DNA of 64,000 nt from Oceanobacillus sojae (GCF_900162665.1 NZ_LT727811.1:376063-440062); one strand, 5' to 3'. Shown: positions 17,354-26,386, numbered from the stretch's first letter. Numbers and translations are program-made. Notes: generated by a model from the letters alone, not told the origin.

Positions 17354-17854
17354 ATGGCAGAAATTCAATTAGTGCGTGTTGATTTCAGATTAATTCATGG
17401 ACAGGTAATTACGAAATGGCTCAGACAGACATCTGCAAATCGTATAGTAATCATTAATGATGTTTTAGCTGCAGATGATTTCATGAAAAATATTTATGTA
17501 ATGGCGGCACCGCCAAGCATTGCTGTAGATGTATTTTCTGTAGATACTGCTATCGATTTATGGAACAAGGACCAAATGGGCAGCGGTAACTTATTTGTCC
17601 TTTTCAAGGATATTGAAACAGTCTACCGGTCTATTAAGAAAGGTCTGCCTATCAAGGATATCCAAATTGGCGGATTGGGAGCAGGACCGGGACGGGTTGC
17701 GGTTTTTGGTCCTATCACATTAAACGAAGAGGATTCCGTTATGCTGAAAGAATTAGATGAGGAAGGCTGTAACATTTACCTGCATCAAGTACCTGACGAA
17801 CCGAAAATGGAAATTAAAAAGGCATTAGAAAAATTTCAGTCTATTAAAAAATAG
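17354..17854 (+). CDS. PTS mannose-family EIIB
   Basis: A 166-residue cytoplasmic EIIB that phosphorylates the incoming substrate. The phospho-His lies in VRVDFRLIHGQVITKW (about residue 15). Other family signs are RIVIINDVLAADDFMKNIY and IGGLGAGPGRVAVFGPI. Length is typical. It lies 27 bases before the EIIC gene. Confidence 0.93.
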   Translation: MAEIQLVRVDFRLIHGQVITKWLRQTSANRIVIINDVLAADDFMKNIYVMAAPPSIAVDVFSVDTAIDLWNKDQMGSGNLFVLFKDIETVYRSIKKGLPIKDIQIGGLGAGPGRVAVFGPITLNEEDSVMLKELDEEGCNIYLHQVPDEPKMEIKKALEKFQSIKK

Positions 17855-17881
17855 ACATCCTATAAGAAAGGAGCTGTCCAA

Positions 17882-18631
17882 ATGAATTTATTGGTTTCTA
17901 TATTATGTGGTTTTTTATACTTTCTAGGTACAAGCCGAATCGGGTATGGCTTATCAACTGCAACTGGGTCTCCGCTTTTTTATGGGCTAATTCTGGGCTT
18001 AGTATATGGAAAGCTTACAGAAGGTTTAATCATCGGAGCCACCATACAGTTGATTTATATCGGTATTATCAATACAGGAGGAAATATGCCTGCTGACCAG
18101 TCGCTTGCAGGAATTATCGCTATTCCAATTGCATTACAGACCGACTTATCGACAGAACTAGCAGTTGGACTTGCTGTTCCCTTTGGTGTACTCGGTGTAT
18201 TTTTAGACCAGATAAGAAGGATTTCAAACTCTTACTGGATTTCTCAAGCCGAAAAACATGCTGAAAATTTAAATCAGAGAGGCATTTTCAACTGTGCGAT
18301 TACTTATCCAACAATCCTGCTCTTTTTTATTACTTTCATACCCGTATTTATTATCACGCTGGTCGGTGCAGATACGGTTACCTTTATTATGGATGCGATG
18401 CCACAGGGAATCATTGATGGATTTAGTGTAGCAGGCGGTATTCTTCCTGCTCTCGGATTTGCCATTATCCTCTTAATTATTGGAAAAAGAGAGCTGATGC
18501 CCTACTTTTTCATCGGCTTTTTTGCGGTAGCTTACCTGGGAATAAACACAATGGCAGCCGCTGTATTCGGTACCTGTGTAGCAGCTATCGTTCTCTTTAA
18601 TTCTATCAATCAAAAAAAGGAGTTGAGCTAG
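17882..18631 (+). CDS. PTS mannose-family EIIC
   Basis: A 249-residue membrane subunit of a mannose-family permease. It shows GLILGLVYGKLTEGLIIGAT followed by YIGIINTGGNMPADQSLAG, and a C-terminal VAGGILPALGFAIILLI. It pairs with the EIID encoded immediately downstream (1 base gap). Confidence 0.93.
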   Translation: MNLLVSILCGFLYFLGTSRIGYGLSTATGSPLFYGLILGLVYGKLTEGLIIGATIQLIYIGIINTGGNMPADQSLAGIIAIPIALQTDLSTELAVGLAVPFGVLGVFLDQIRRISNSYWISQAEKHAENLNQRGIFNCAITYPTILLFFITFIPVFIITLVGADTVTFIMDAMPQGIIDGFSVAGGILPALGFAIILLIIGKRELMPYFFIGFFAVAYLGINTMAAAVFGTCVAAIVLFNSINQKKELS

Positions 18632-18632
18632 C

Positions 18633-19490
18633 ATGACTTCAAAGCCTGCAGATCCAATTAAGGAAGCTGAAAAAAGAGCTTTATCAAATAAAGATTTATT
18701 TAAAACCTTCGCCCGCTGGTATTCGGTGGTTGAAGTAAGTAACTCTTATGAACGATTACAAGCCTTATCCTTTTGCTTTGCTTTATCCGGCAGTCTCCGG
18801 AAATTATATAAAGGAGATGATGAAGGTTATCGGGAAGCTCTAAAAAGACATATTCAGTTTTATAATTCAGAAGGAACATTCGGCTCTATGATTCATGGTG
18901 TTACTCTATCTATGGAAGAGGAGAAAGCAAAAGGAAATGAAATTACAGAAGAAGTTGTCACAGGCTTCAAAACAGGTTTAATGGGTCCTATTGCAGGTAT
19001 TGGCGATACATTAATCTGGGGGACACTGAAACCTATTATTCTGGCATTAGCCTGTTCCCTCGCGTTAAACGGTGTTTTTGTAGGCGGACTTATTCCTTTT
19101 CTTTTCCCATTAGCAATTGTGCTGATTGGATTTGGAATGCTGAAATCAGGTTATCTCTTAGGTAAAGAATCTGTTATGAAGCTGATGCAGACAGGCCTCA
19201 TTAACAATATTATTACAAGTGCCAGTATCCTGGGACTGTTCATGATGGGAGCACTATCATCAACCTATATCAAAATTTCTACTCCTATCCAATTTTCCGT
19301 TATGGATTCTGATCCCATTGTCTTACAGGATATTTTAGATCAAATTCTAGCAGGGATATTACCGCTCTGTGCAGTTTTCTCTATTTATTTTTACTTTAAG
19401 TATAAAGGCCAGAATTACAATAAATTAATTATTATGCTGATTGTTATTTCATTGGTTACCGGGTTCTTCGGAATATTATCAAGTTCATAA
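18633..19490 (+). CDS. PTS mannose-family EIID
   Basis: A 285-residue EIID. The cytoplasmic N-terminal half includes YERLQALSFCFALSGSLRKL, SEGTFGSMIHGVTLSMEEEK and the family segment GLMGPIAGIGDTLIWGTLKP. Membrane helices fill the C-terminal half. With EIIC it forms the import channel. It lies 25 bases before the M20 gene. Confidence 0.93.
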   Translation: MTSKPADPIKEAEKRALSNKDLFKTFARWYSVVEVSNSYERLQALSFCFALSGSLRKLYKGDDEGYREALKRHIQFYNSEGTFGSMIHGVTLSMEEEKAKGNEITEEVVTGFKTGLMGPIAGIGDTLIWGTLKPIILALACSLALNGVFVGGLIPFLFPLAIVLIGFGMLKSGYLLGKESVMKLMQTGLINNIITSASILGLFMMGALSSTYIKISTPIQFSVMDSDPIVLQDILDQILAGILPLCAVFSIYFYFKYKGQNYNKLIIMLIVISLVTGFFGILSSS

Positions 19491-19515
19491 ACTATTTGTA
19501 TAAAGGAGTTTTTAC

Positions 19516-20703
19516 ATGGTTATCGATAAAAAAAGCTACGACTCTTATTTAGATTCCAGATTGGAAGAGCTTTGGGATATGGCTCAATATATACATGCAC
19601 GGCCGGAGCTTGCATTTGAGGAAAAAGAGGCTTGCCGTGTGCAATGTGAATTTTTGGAGAAGAATGGCTTCGAAGTAGAAAGAAATCTGGGCGGCCTGGA
19701 AACAGCTTATAAGGCTACTTTTCAATATAAACCCGGTGATTTAACGTTAGCCGTTGTATCAGAATATGACGCCTTACCGGAAATTGGACATGCATGCGGT
19801 CATAACTTAATTTGCACATCCGCGTTGGGTACGGCATTAGAAACAAAAAAATTTATGGAAGACCATGACATTGCCGGAACATTTATCGTAACGGGTACAC
19901 CTGCTGAAGAATCCGGCGGCGGGAAAATAAAGTTGCTGGAGCAAAATGCCTTTGATGGTATTGATGCCATCGTGTTTATGCACCCAACCAGCGATACAAC
20001 CAGATTAGCCGGAGAATGTATGTCATCCAATTCTATCCGGATTGAGTTTGAAGGAAAATCAGCCCATGCTTCTTCTCACCCTGCTAAGGGAATCAATGCT
20101 TTGAATGCGGCCAATTTATATTTTGTAGCAACCGGCCTGATGAGACAGCATTGTAAATCTGACCTCCGCTTATCCGGTATTATTGAAGATGGCGGAAAGA
20201 GCACCGGTCAAATTCCTGATTTTGTTGCTATTAAAGCATCTTTAAGCTGCTTTAAAGCAAAGGATTTAGAGGATTATACGGAAAGAGTCCGTAATTGCGC
20301 AGAAGGAGCAGCGCTGGCTACCGGGTGTAAAGTAAATATTAAGATTAAGCCGGGCTACTTAGGCAGAGTTCCAAATGAAATCCTGTCTGAGGTTTGCAGA
20401 AAAGAGCTTATTGATATTGATGAACCTGTTATGGACGGCATGCCTTTTGATTATGGCGGCGAGGATCTTGGAAACGTATCAAGGGTTATCCCTATCTGCA
20501 ATCCTTATGTGACCATTTTTCCGGATTATAAAATCTCTAATCATACAGAGCAGTTCAGAGATTTAGCTGATTCCCCGGCCGGGAAACGTTGTATACAGGT
20601 AAGCAGTAAGGCAATGGCAAGAACGGCAATGGAGTTATTTATGAATCCAGAAATTGTGGATCAGGCAAAAGAGGAATTAAAAGAACGGATGAAGGATGAG
20701 TAA
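19516..20703 (+). CDS. M20-family amidohydrolase (AbgB/PM20D2-like) in a PTS operon
   Basis: A 395-residue zinc amidohydrolase. Metal motifs: EIGHACGHNLICTSALG (about 90-107) and GTPAEESGGGKIKLLE (about 135-150), then FMHPTSDTTRLAGECMSSNS and HASSHPAKGINALNAAN. The family cleaves amide bonds of dipeptides or N-acyl compounds in the cytoplasm. It closes the sigma-54 PTS operon with a good AAGGAG, so it should act on the phosphorylated product of that PTS or a derivative. That implies an amide-bearing sugar or sugar acid such as an N-acyl or aminoacyl conjugate. The substrate is an inference. No sugar isomerase, SIS deglycase or aldolase lies in this operon. Confidence 0.85.
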   Translation: MVIDKKSYDSYLDSRLEELWDMAQYIHARPELAFEEKEACRVQCEFLEKNGFEVERNLGGLETAYKATFQYKPGDLTLAVVSEYDALPEIGHACGHNLICTSALGTALETKKFMEDHDIAGTFIVTGTPAEESGGGKIKLLEQNAFDGIDAIVFMHPTSDTTRLAGECMSSNSIRIEFEGKSAHASSHPAKGINALNAANLYFVATGLMRQHCKSDLRLSGIIEDGGKSTGQIPDFVAIKASLSCFKAKDLEDYTERVRNCAEGAALATGCKVNIKIKPGYLGRVPNEILSEVCRKELIDIDEPVMDGMPFDYGGEDLGNVSRVIPICNPYVTIFPDYKISNHTEQFRDLADSPAGKRCIQVSSKAMARTAMELFMNPEIVDQAKEELKERMKDE

Positions 20704-20743
20704 TGAATTGATCTCAAGCTAAGTTTTTTCTCTCTGTTCAAAA

Positions 20744-20771
20744 TAGCCACCCTTAAGAATAAGGGTGGCTA
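20744..20771 (+). terminator. Hairpin after the sigma-54 PTS operon
   Basis: Twelve perfect base pairs (20744-20755 with 20760-20771) and a four-base loop, 41 bases after the M20 stop. No T-run follows on the plus strand; TTTT follows on the minus strand. It could be a weak terminator or an mRNA 3' stabiliser. Confidence 0.6.
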
Positions 20772-20819
20772 AAGCTGTTCTAAAATTTCTGATGGGATTC
20801 GTTCCGGATGCAGGAATTA

Positions 20820-20888
20820 TCAAGTTAAAATAACGATTATCACGACTATAAGGACTCCTGCTACAATTATCGAAAGCCAATCATCCAT
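20820..20888 (-). CDS. Very small membrane peptide
   Basis: A 22-residue frame, MDDWLSIIVAGVLIVVIIVI then LT, with GGAGG seven bases before its ATG. After four polar or aromatic residues it is one uninterrupted hydrophobic helix long enough to span a membrane. It stands alone between the PTS operon and the beta-propeller gene. It could be a small membrane regulator or a type I toxin-like peptide. Nothing beyond the Shine-Dalgarno and hydrophobicity supports a function. Confidence 0.5.
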   Translation of the reverse strand: MDDWLSIIVAGVLIVVIIVILT

Positions 20889-20915
20889 ACAAAAACCTCC
20901 ATTTGAACATCCTCA

Positions 20916-21926
20916 TTAAGGGATCTCTATCTGAATACGCTCCCGTCCTTCACCATCTGCATTAATCACCCAATAGCTGTAGTCCGGCTCAGAAGCAGCA
21001 AACGCCTTATCCACTGTGACAATCAGTTTATCCTGATGATTAAAAAAGACCGGACTAGTAACATGTTCACCAAATGACGTAATCTGCTCTGCCTGCTTCG
21101 TCTCTAAGTCCATTCGATATCCTTCGTAAATATAGGTGCCATTTTCACTTGTTCTGGCTACGTCGGAGAAAGCAATATAATTCCCGTCCGCTGACAACGC
21201 AGGCGAAAATATCATGGGTACACCGGCAGCAAAATCCCCTATAGGGGTAACTGTTGTTTCATATCCATCTTCGAGATTATGAAACACAAGCTGATCCGTC
21301 CCATCATAACTGTGATACATCAATGCTTCTCCATCAGGAGTTAAACCCAGGTCAGACATATCATAAGCTGCCTCATCTGTAATTTGTTCCATCTCCTCTG
21401 TATTCAAATCGATGCGGTAAATATCGAAATCATGAGGATTCTCTGATGCAATTGGAGAATAATTGGTGTACACACCAGCTTTAAAAAAATATAAAGACTG
21501 GCCATCGGGTGAAAAGGCTGCCTCTGTCACTAAACCTTCCTCATCTGTCAGTTCTTTTACCCTTCCATTTGCACGATCGAAGAGCATCAGTTTTCCAAGC
21601 GGATGTTCATCGTCATCTTCCCATTGCTCTACATAGGCAATTTTCTCACCATCCGGGGAGAACGTTGGATTAAGAAGGTAATTCCCTTCATCCGCTTTCG
21701 TTACCAGCTCTGCATTTCCACCGCTGACAGGTGCTGTATAAATTGCGGATTCACCTTTATGTGCATAAACGAAGGTAATCTCTTCATCATCCGGTGAAAT
21801 ATCTGCAGACTCACCGAAACCGGTGTAACCTTCAGGACCTCCCGCTAAATATCCCGCCCCCCATAGAATGAGAAATAACAGGATCATACCAGCGATGAAG
21901 CTTATGTTTTTTATTGTTAGTGACAT
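20916..21926 (-). CDS. Membrane-anchored TolB-like beta-propeller protein
   Basis: A 336-residue protein with an N-terminal membrane anchor (about 7-27), then repeated propeller blades. Blade motifs recur: FSPDGEKIAYVEQW, FSPDGQSLYFFKAG, LTPDGEALMYHSYDG and LSADGNYIAFSDVAR, each with the PDG/ADG turn of WD40-like (PD40) repeats. The propeller is predicted outside the cell. It is the third gene of a PadR/HAAS/propeller operon, 4 bases after the membrane gene. It may sense an extracytoplasmic ligand or scaffold the membrane partner. Function is not established. Confidence 0.75.
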   Translation of the reverse strand: MSLTIKNISFIAGMILLFLILWGAGYLAGGPEGYTGFGESADISPDDEEITFVYAHKGESAIYTAPVSGGNAELVTKADEGNYLLNPTFSPDGEKIAYVEQWEDDDEHPLGKLMLFDRANGRVKELTDEEGLVTEAAFSPDGQSLYFFKAGVYTNYSPIASENPHDFDIYRIDLNTEEMEQITDEAAYDMSDLGLTPDGEALMYHSYDGTDQLVFHNLEDGYETTVTPIGDFAAGVPMIFSPALSADGNYIAFSDVARTSENGTYIYEGYRMDLETKQAEQITSFGEHVTSPVFFNHQDKLIVTVDKAFAASEPDYSYWVINADGEGRERIQIEIP

Positions 21927-21930
21927 TATT

Positions 21931-22803
21931 TCACCCTCCGTTAGAAAATCTCAGAATGATAAAGGATAATACAAGAGCCGCTACAGAAACCAATAAACCT
22001 GTCGCCAAAGATAAAGCCGGCTTTTTTGCGATAAAATTCATTTGGAATTTATAAAAAATCAACCAGATAAGAATTGGAATCAGTGTAATAAAGGCATCTA
22101 TACCCATGCCGCCGAGGAAAAGAAATGACCACAGAAAGAACAAGCTCAAAATAATAACAATAACCCCATACAACAGATTCATCATATAACTAAACTTCAC
22201 AAGCCCCTGTTTTTGGTGTTTACCATCTATCCGGCTGGTAGAATAATAGGAATTTCGAAAAACAAATACGAAACCCATCCCAACCAGAATAAGCAAATAA
22301 ACACTGAAAAGTATAGCCTGCCACTGCGATAAACCTTGCATTGACACTATATTGATGCCATTCCAGATAATATTGATGAAAAGCAGAGCATTAAGTAAAT
22401 AAAAATAACGCCCGACAATTGAAATATTAATGGCTGCCAACGTAACGATAGTGCCTGACAACAATTGAACAACCAGCCAGACTGGAGATGGTTCATGAAT
22501 AACAAAGGAAAGATGCAAATAAAAAAGAACTCCGAATACGATAGTGCAGATACCTATTAAATACAATAACCCCCGTTGAAATGGATACATCGATTCCTGT
22601 AGCTCCTGTCCTATCCGATTCGATTCCCCAAACGCTGCTATTACTTTTTTCTCTGCCTGCTTTTCAGAGAGGCCCCCGCTGATATAATCACTTTTCGCCT
22701 CGTGCAAATGGCTGAGCAGCTCTTCCCTTATTTCCTCACGTTCGCATTCTGTGCTTTGCATTTGTTTCAAGACCTCTTCTACGTGCTTTTCAATCCGGTT
22801 CAT
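21931..22803 (-). CDS. HAAS-domain multi-pass membrane protein
   Basis: A 290-residue protein. The first about 65 residues form a HAAS-type cytoplasmic domain (EEIREELLSHLHEAKSDYIS, then GLSEKQAEKKVIAAFGES), the usual partner of PadR regulators. Seven or eight hydrophobic segments follow. Its ATG overlaps the padR stop (ATGA). HAAS-PadR pairs commonly control membrane stress or transport functions; here the third member is a beta-propeller. Confidence 0.8.
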   Translation of the reverse strand: MNRIEKHVEEVLKQMQSTECEREEIREELLSHLHEAKSDYISGGLSEKQAEKKVIAAFGESNRIGQELQESMYPFQRGLLYLIGICTIVFGVLFYLHLSFVIHEPSPVWLVVQLLSGTIVTLAAINISIVGRYFYLLNALLFINIIWNGINIVSMQGLSQWQAILFSVYLLILVGMGFVFVFRNSYYSTSRIDGKHQKQGLVKFSYMMNLLYGVIVIILSLFFLWSFLFLGGMGIDAFITLIPILIWLIFYKFQMNFIAKKPALSLATGLLVSVAALVLSFIILRFSNGG

Positions 22804-23123
22804 GATAAATCTCCAGACGTTTTCGTGATTAATTTATGAATACTATTCCATTCCTCCAGTTTTTTTTCTAAAATAGCGCTGCCTTCATCTGTTATCTGGT
22901 AGTACTTCCTTCTGCCCTGCTCCACTTCTGACCAATAAGAATGAAGCCATTGCTTTTTCTCCATTCGCTTTAAGGCAGGATAAAGCGTTCCTTCTCCCAT
23001 GTTATACAGCTGATCACTTTTATCCTTCAGTACCTTGACCATTTCGTAACCGTACATATCCTTTTCGGATAGCAGGTTCAACAATAAAATATCAATACTG
23101 CCCTTCATTATCTCCCGGTCCAT
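22800..23123 (-). CDS. PadR-family transcriptional repressor
   Basis: A 107-residue winged-helix protein. It shows MKGSIDILLLNLLSEKDMYG then YEMVKVLKDKS, the signature GEGTLYPALKRMEKKQWLHS (recognition helix region), and YYQITDEGSAILEKKLEEW. The length is that of the short PadR-s2 group. AGAGGTGATATC lies upstream of the ATG. A perfect palindrome sits in its promoter, so it should repress its own three-gene operon. Confidence 0.92.
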   Translation of the reverse strand: MDREIMKGSIDILLLNLLSEKDMYGYEMVKVLKDKSDQLYNMGEGTLYPALKRMEKKQWLHSYWSEVEQGRRKYYQITDEGSAILEKKLEEWNSIHKLITKTSGDLS

Positions 23124-23145
23124 TTTGATATCACCTCTTTACACC

Positions 23146-23174
23146 ATTGTAATACGATGTACATCGTATTGCAA
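23146..23174 (-). promoter_or_regulatory. padR promoter filled by a perfect palindromic operator
   Basis: Minus strand -35 TTGCAA (23169-23174), exactly 17 bases, -10 TACAAT (23146-23151). The spacer is occupied by the 20-bp perfect palindrome AATACGATGTACATCGTATT (23151-23170), whose ATGTACAT centre fits known PadR operators. Confidence 0.85.
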
Positions 23175-23325
23175 GGTAAAAGAATGAAATATTTGGAAGA
23201 AGGGGCGAATGCTATCCGTTTCAGCTATTATGAAGAATTTAGAGAGAAGTTGGTGATAACGAAGAAAATATGAAATTACACGGGAAGGTTGATAGTTTAT
23301 TTCATAAAAATCAAACAACAGCAAA

Positions 23326-23350
23326 AAACCGGGCAGCGTTTGCCCGGTTT
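23326..23350 (-). terminator. Terminator of the NCS2 permease gene
   Basis: Stem AAACCGGGCA/TGCCCGGTTT (23326-23335 with 23341-23350), loop of five, then TTT on the minus strand. It ends the leftward permease gene. Confidence 0.88.
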
Positions 23351-23354
23351 CCCT

Positions 23355-24614
23355 TCATGAGACACCAATTACCTTCAATACAAATTCTATAAAGAACAGT
23401 ATGGAGACAGTAAGTAACGGTATGGATATTTCCTTTCGTTTTCCCAAGGCTATTTTAACAATGGGATAGGCAATAAATCCAAATGCCATGCCGTCGCCGA
23501 TGCTGTATGTAAATGGAATCATTACAATAATCAACAGCGCAGGTATACATTCAGCAAATTGCTCCCAGGGCAAGTACTTAATATTTTGAGCCATCAGGAA
23601 ACCGACAATAATTAATATCGGGCTGATTGCCGTTGCCGGAACCATTGATATCCAAGGAATAATAAAAATCGTCGCTAAGAATAATATTCCTGCTGTTATT
23701 GCCGCTTTGCCCGTACGTCCGCCAGAAGCAATGACGGCAGCATTTTCTGCTCCTGATACAGTAGGTGATGTTCCGAATATACCGGATAACAGAGCGGATG
23801 TTGCTGTGATACGATAAGACTTGCTATAAGCCTCTGTTTTTTTCAACATATCTAATTGGCTCGATAAAATACCCATATTCTCAAATATCAGAATCAATGC
23901 CAGTGAAAACACAGAAACCCAAAAGGATATTTCGGAAGCGGCTGAAAATGATGGCATAAACAGCATTTCACTAAACTTGAAATGAACCGATGCGGCTTCT
24001 TCTGTCGATACTCCGAGTAACATCGCAATAACAGTCCCAATAATCATGGTAAGCAGGAAATTCGCGGGCACCCCTTTTACAAATAAGTAAATGGCAATAA
24101 ATAAAGTGATTATCCCGGCGATAACGCTTGGCGAGGTAAAATCCCCCATAGCAATGACAGATTGCTCGCCTGCAGTAATAATCCCGCTTTTTTCAACACC
24201 GATCAGGATGAGAAAAAAGCCTAACCCGATGGTTATCCCGTGCTTTAATGATTCTGGAATAGCCTCTTTTAACATGACGCCCATTTTTGTAAATGCGGTC
24301 AGCATAAATAAAATTCCTGCCATCCAAACTACAGCCAGTCCTTCATTAAAGCTGAATCCATTATTTCCAATAATCGAGTAGGCGAATAATGCATTGATTC
24401 CCATACCAGGTATCAGGATAAGAGGAAGCTTTCCAAAAAAGCCCATAAGCATTGTTCCTGCAAAGCTTGCTAATATCGTCGCAATCATTCCTGCTTCCAA
24501 AGAAAGACCAGCTTCACTTAGAATAGAGCCATTCACGACAACAATATAAACCATTGTCAGATAGCCGATTATCCCTGCAACAATGTCTTTTTTTAATTCA
24601 TTGTTTTGCTGCAT
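23355..24614 (-). CDS. NCS2-family purine permease (AzgA/PbuG type)
   Basis: A 419-residue multi-pass transporter of the AzgA-like NCS2 branch, importing hypoxanthine, guanine or adenine by proton symport. Family signs: GYLTMVYIVVVNGSILSEAG, LPLILIPGMGINALFAYSII, MLTAFTKMGVMLKEAIPESL and SGIFGTSPTVSGAENAAVIA. Monocistronic with its own terminator. I looked for a purine riboswitch in its roughly 150-base upstream region on the coding strand and did not find one. Confidence 0.9.
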   Translation of the reverse strand: MQQNNELKKDIVAGIIGYLTMVYIVVVNGSILSEAGLSLEAGMIATILASFAGTMLMGFFGKLPLILIPGMGINALFAYSIIGNNGFSFNEGLAVVWMAGILFMLTAFTKMGVMLKEAIPESLKHGITIGLGFFLILIGVEKSGIITAGEQSVIAMGDFTSPSVIAGIITLFIAIYLFVKGVPANFLLTMIIGTVIAMLLGVSTEEAASVHFKFSEMLFMPSFSAASEISFWVSVFSLALILIFENMGILSSQLDMLKKTEAYSKSYRITATSALLSGIFGTSPTVSGAENAAVIASGGRTGKAAITAGILFLATIFIIPWISMVPATAISPILIIVGFLMAQNIKYLPWEQFAECIPALLIIVMIPFTYSIGDGMAFGFIAYPIVKIALGKRKEISIPLLTVSILFFIEFVLKVIGVS

Positions 24615-24763
24615 TACAAACCTCTATAATTTCTTATCCCTCTCCCGCCCGACAAAGCATAACACTTTATCCACAAATTCCATATTTAGTATACCCTGAT
24701 AAACCACCAGCTATAAACGCCCGGTACCCAAGCAGTTTATTGCTGATGGTTTATGATTTGATA

Positions 24764-26083
24764 TCAGGACTTTGTATCTGTTTCAGCCATGCTCTCCAGC
24801 TCTCTTTTCGTAAGCTGGCGATCATACGCTTTCACAAATGGATAGTAGAGAATGGCATCTAAAATCATTAACAGAATAACCAGGACAAATGCTTTCCAAT
24901 CTAATGTGGAGAAGAAAGCTCCTATAAAAGGCGGCATTTGCCAGGATAACATTGAAAAAGTTTTCCCTACCAGTCCTATGGACATACATATATAACTAAT
25001 CGTAGCATTCAATGTCGATGTCAGCAAGAAAGGAATCAGGAACATCGGATTCAACATTAAAGGTATTCCAAAAATTAATGGCTCCGAGATGTTGAAGAGT
25101 GCCGGTACGATACCAACTTTACCAACGTTCTTTAATTGCTTTGATTTAGCTAAGAATATTAATAGAAGGGCTAGTCCAATAACTGATCCTGCACCGCCAA
25201 TGGCTGTGAAATACGTCCAAAATGATGTAGTAAATATATGCGGCAGCTGTTCTCCTGCCATTTGCGCGGCTGCATTGATAGATATATTCCCATCACGGAT
25301 CGGCCCCATAACTCCTCCAAGGGCTGCATCATGAATACCAAAGAACCAGAATACATGTGTCAAAAGGGTAATAAAAATAACAAATGCTAAGCTGTCTGCC
25401 GATTTAAAGGTTGGTGATAAGAAATCAAACATCGATTGTGCCATATTCGTGCCAAAAGAGTGGAAGATGGCGTAAACAATCGTGTAAACTGCAATGATAA
25501 TTATCCCCGGAATTAAGGATGCAAACACATCACTTAAACTGGCTGGAACACTTGGCGGCATTTTGATTTTACCAAATTCTTTTTGCTGCATAATCCGATA
25601 GAGTTCTGTCGTTCCAATACCGATGATAATAGCCGACAGCAGCCCTTTCCCGTCGATAAAACTGAATTCTAACGTTTTCATATCAAATCCTAATTCTTGA
25701 GGCTGTGTAACAAGTAAGAAAAAGCCCATGACAGAAAATAAGATTGGAATAAATGAATTAACTTTGTAGAAACGGCATAGAAAATGCGTAATTCCGATAC
25801 AAACATACAAAGACATGGCACCTAATGTAAACGCAAACACCCAATTCAATACTTCTGCATTATTTAATGCAAATGCTTCCCATGCAAGCATAAACCCATT
25901 CGTTGTTTCCTCGGTTACAGGAGGAGAGCTTATAATGGCTACAAGCCCTCCTGCCAATGTAATCGGTAAGAGACTGATAAAAGCATCACGAATAGCTGCA
26001 AGATGACGCTGCTGTCCAAATTTATTAGCAATCGGCATGACTTTATTTTCCATCAGCGCCGTTACCGAATTAAATTTACTCAT
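24764..26083 (-). CDS. licC: PTS cellobiose/beta-glucoside EIIC
   Basis: A 439-residue EIIC of the lactose/cellobiose family. Features: N-terminal MPIANKFGQQRHLAAIRDAF, FWFFGIHDAALGGVMGPIRD (the substrate-loop region), and PALFNISEPLIFGIPLMLNP, the family hallmark, near residue 340. It imports and, with LicB/LicA, phosphorylates a beta-glucoside disaccharide. Last gene of the operon, 2 bases after licB. Confidence 0.93.
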   Translation of the reverse strand: MSKFNSVTALMENKVMPIANKFGQQRHLAAIRDAFISLLPITLAGGLVAIISSPPVTEETTNGFMLAWEAFALNNAEVLNWVFAFTLGAMSLYVCIGITHFLCRFYKVNSFIPILFSVMGFFLLVTQPQELGFDMKTLEFSFIDGKGLLSAIIIGIGTTELYRIMQQKEFGKIKMPPSVPASLSDVFASLIPGIIIIAVYTIVYAIFHSFGTNMAQSMFDFLSPTFKSADSLAFVIFITLLTHVFWFFGIHDAALGGVMGPIRDGNISINAAAQMAGEQLPHIFTTSFWTYFTAIGGAGSVIGLALLLIFLAKSKQLKNVGKVGIVPALFNISEPLIFGIPLMLNPMFLIPFLLTSTLNATISYICMSIGLVGKTFSMLSWQMPPFIGAFFSTLDWKAFVLVILLMILDAILYYPFVKAYDRQLTKRELESMAETDTKS

Positions 26084-26085
26084 GG

Positions 26086-26382
26086 TTATTTCTCCCCTTC
26101 ATAAAAGTGGGATGCATCTTTTAGTATTCCTTCCGCATCCATGATGCCATATTTTGATAAATCAATTGTCATCGCCGGAATTCCAGCGTTCGCTTTGATT
26201 TCATTTAATTGAAAGCGAATTTGCGGTCCAACCAGAATAACATCTACATTTTCCAGTTTATCCTGATATTCACTGACTCCGACTGCCCGTACTTTTGCTT
26301 CCCCGCCTGACGCATCTTCCATTTTACGTGCCAATATTCCTGAAGACATCCCCGCATTACAAACGATTAATATGTTTAACAT
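26086..26382 (-). CDS. licB: PTS cellobiose/beta-glucoside EIIB
   Basis: A 98-residue EIIB. The phospho-Cys lies in LNILIVCNAGMSSGILARKM at residue 8, and VDVILVGPQIRFQL follows. The frame extends upstream into the glucosidase gene, but GAGGAG sits just before the ATG at 26382 and the family begins here. The start lies 4 bases past the glucosidase stop. Confidence 0.93.
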   Translation of the reverse strand: MLNILIVCNAGMSSGILARKMEDASGGEAKVRAVGVSEYQDKLENVDVILVGPQIRFQLNEIKANAGIPAMTIDLSKYGIMDAEGILKDASHFYEGEK

Positions 26383-26386
26383 TTTA

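Noticed and set aside
24615-24763. Possible purine riboswitch before the NCS2 permease
   Set aside because: The coding strand lacks the CCGTAAA loop and the GACTA/GATTA core; only unrelated AT-rich sequence is present.
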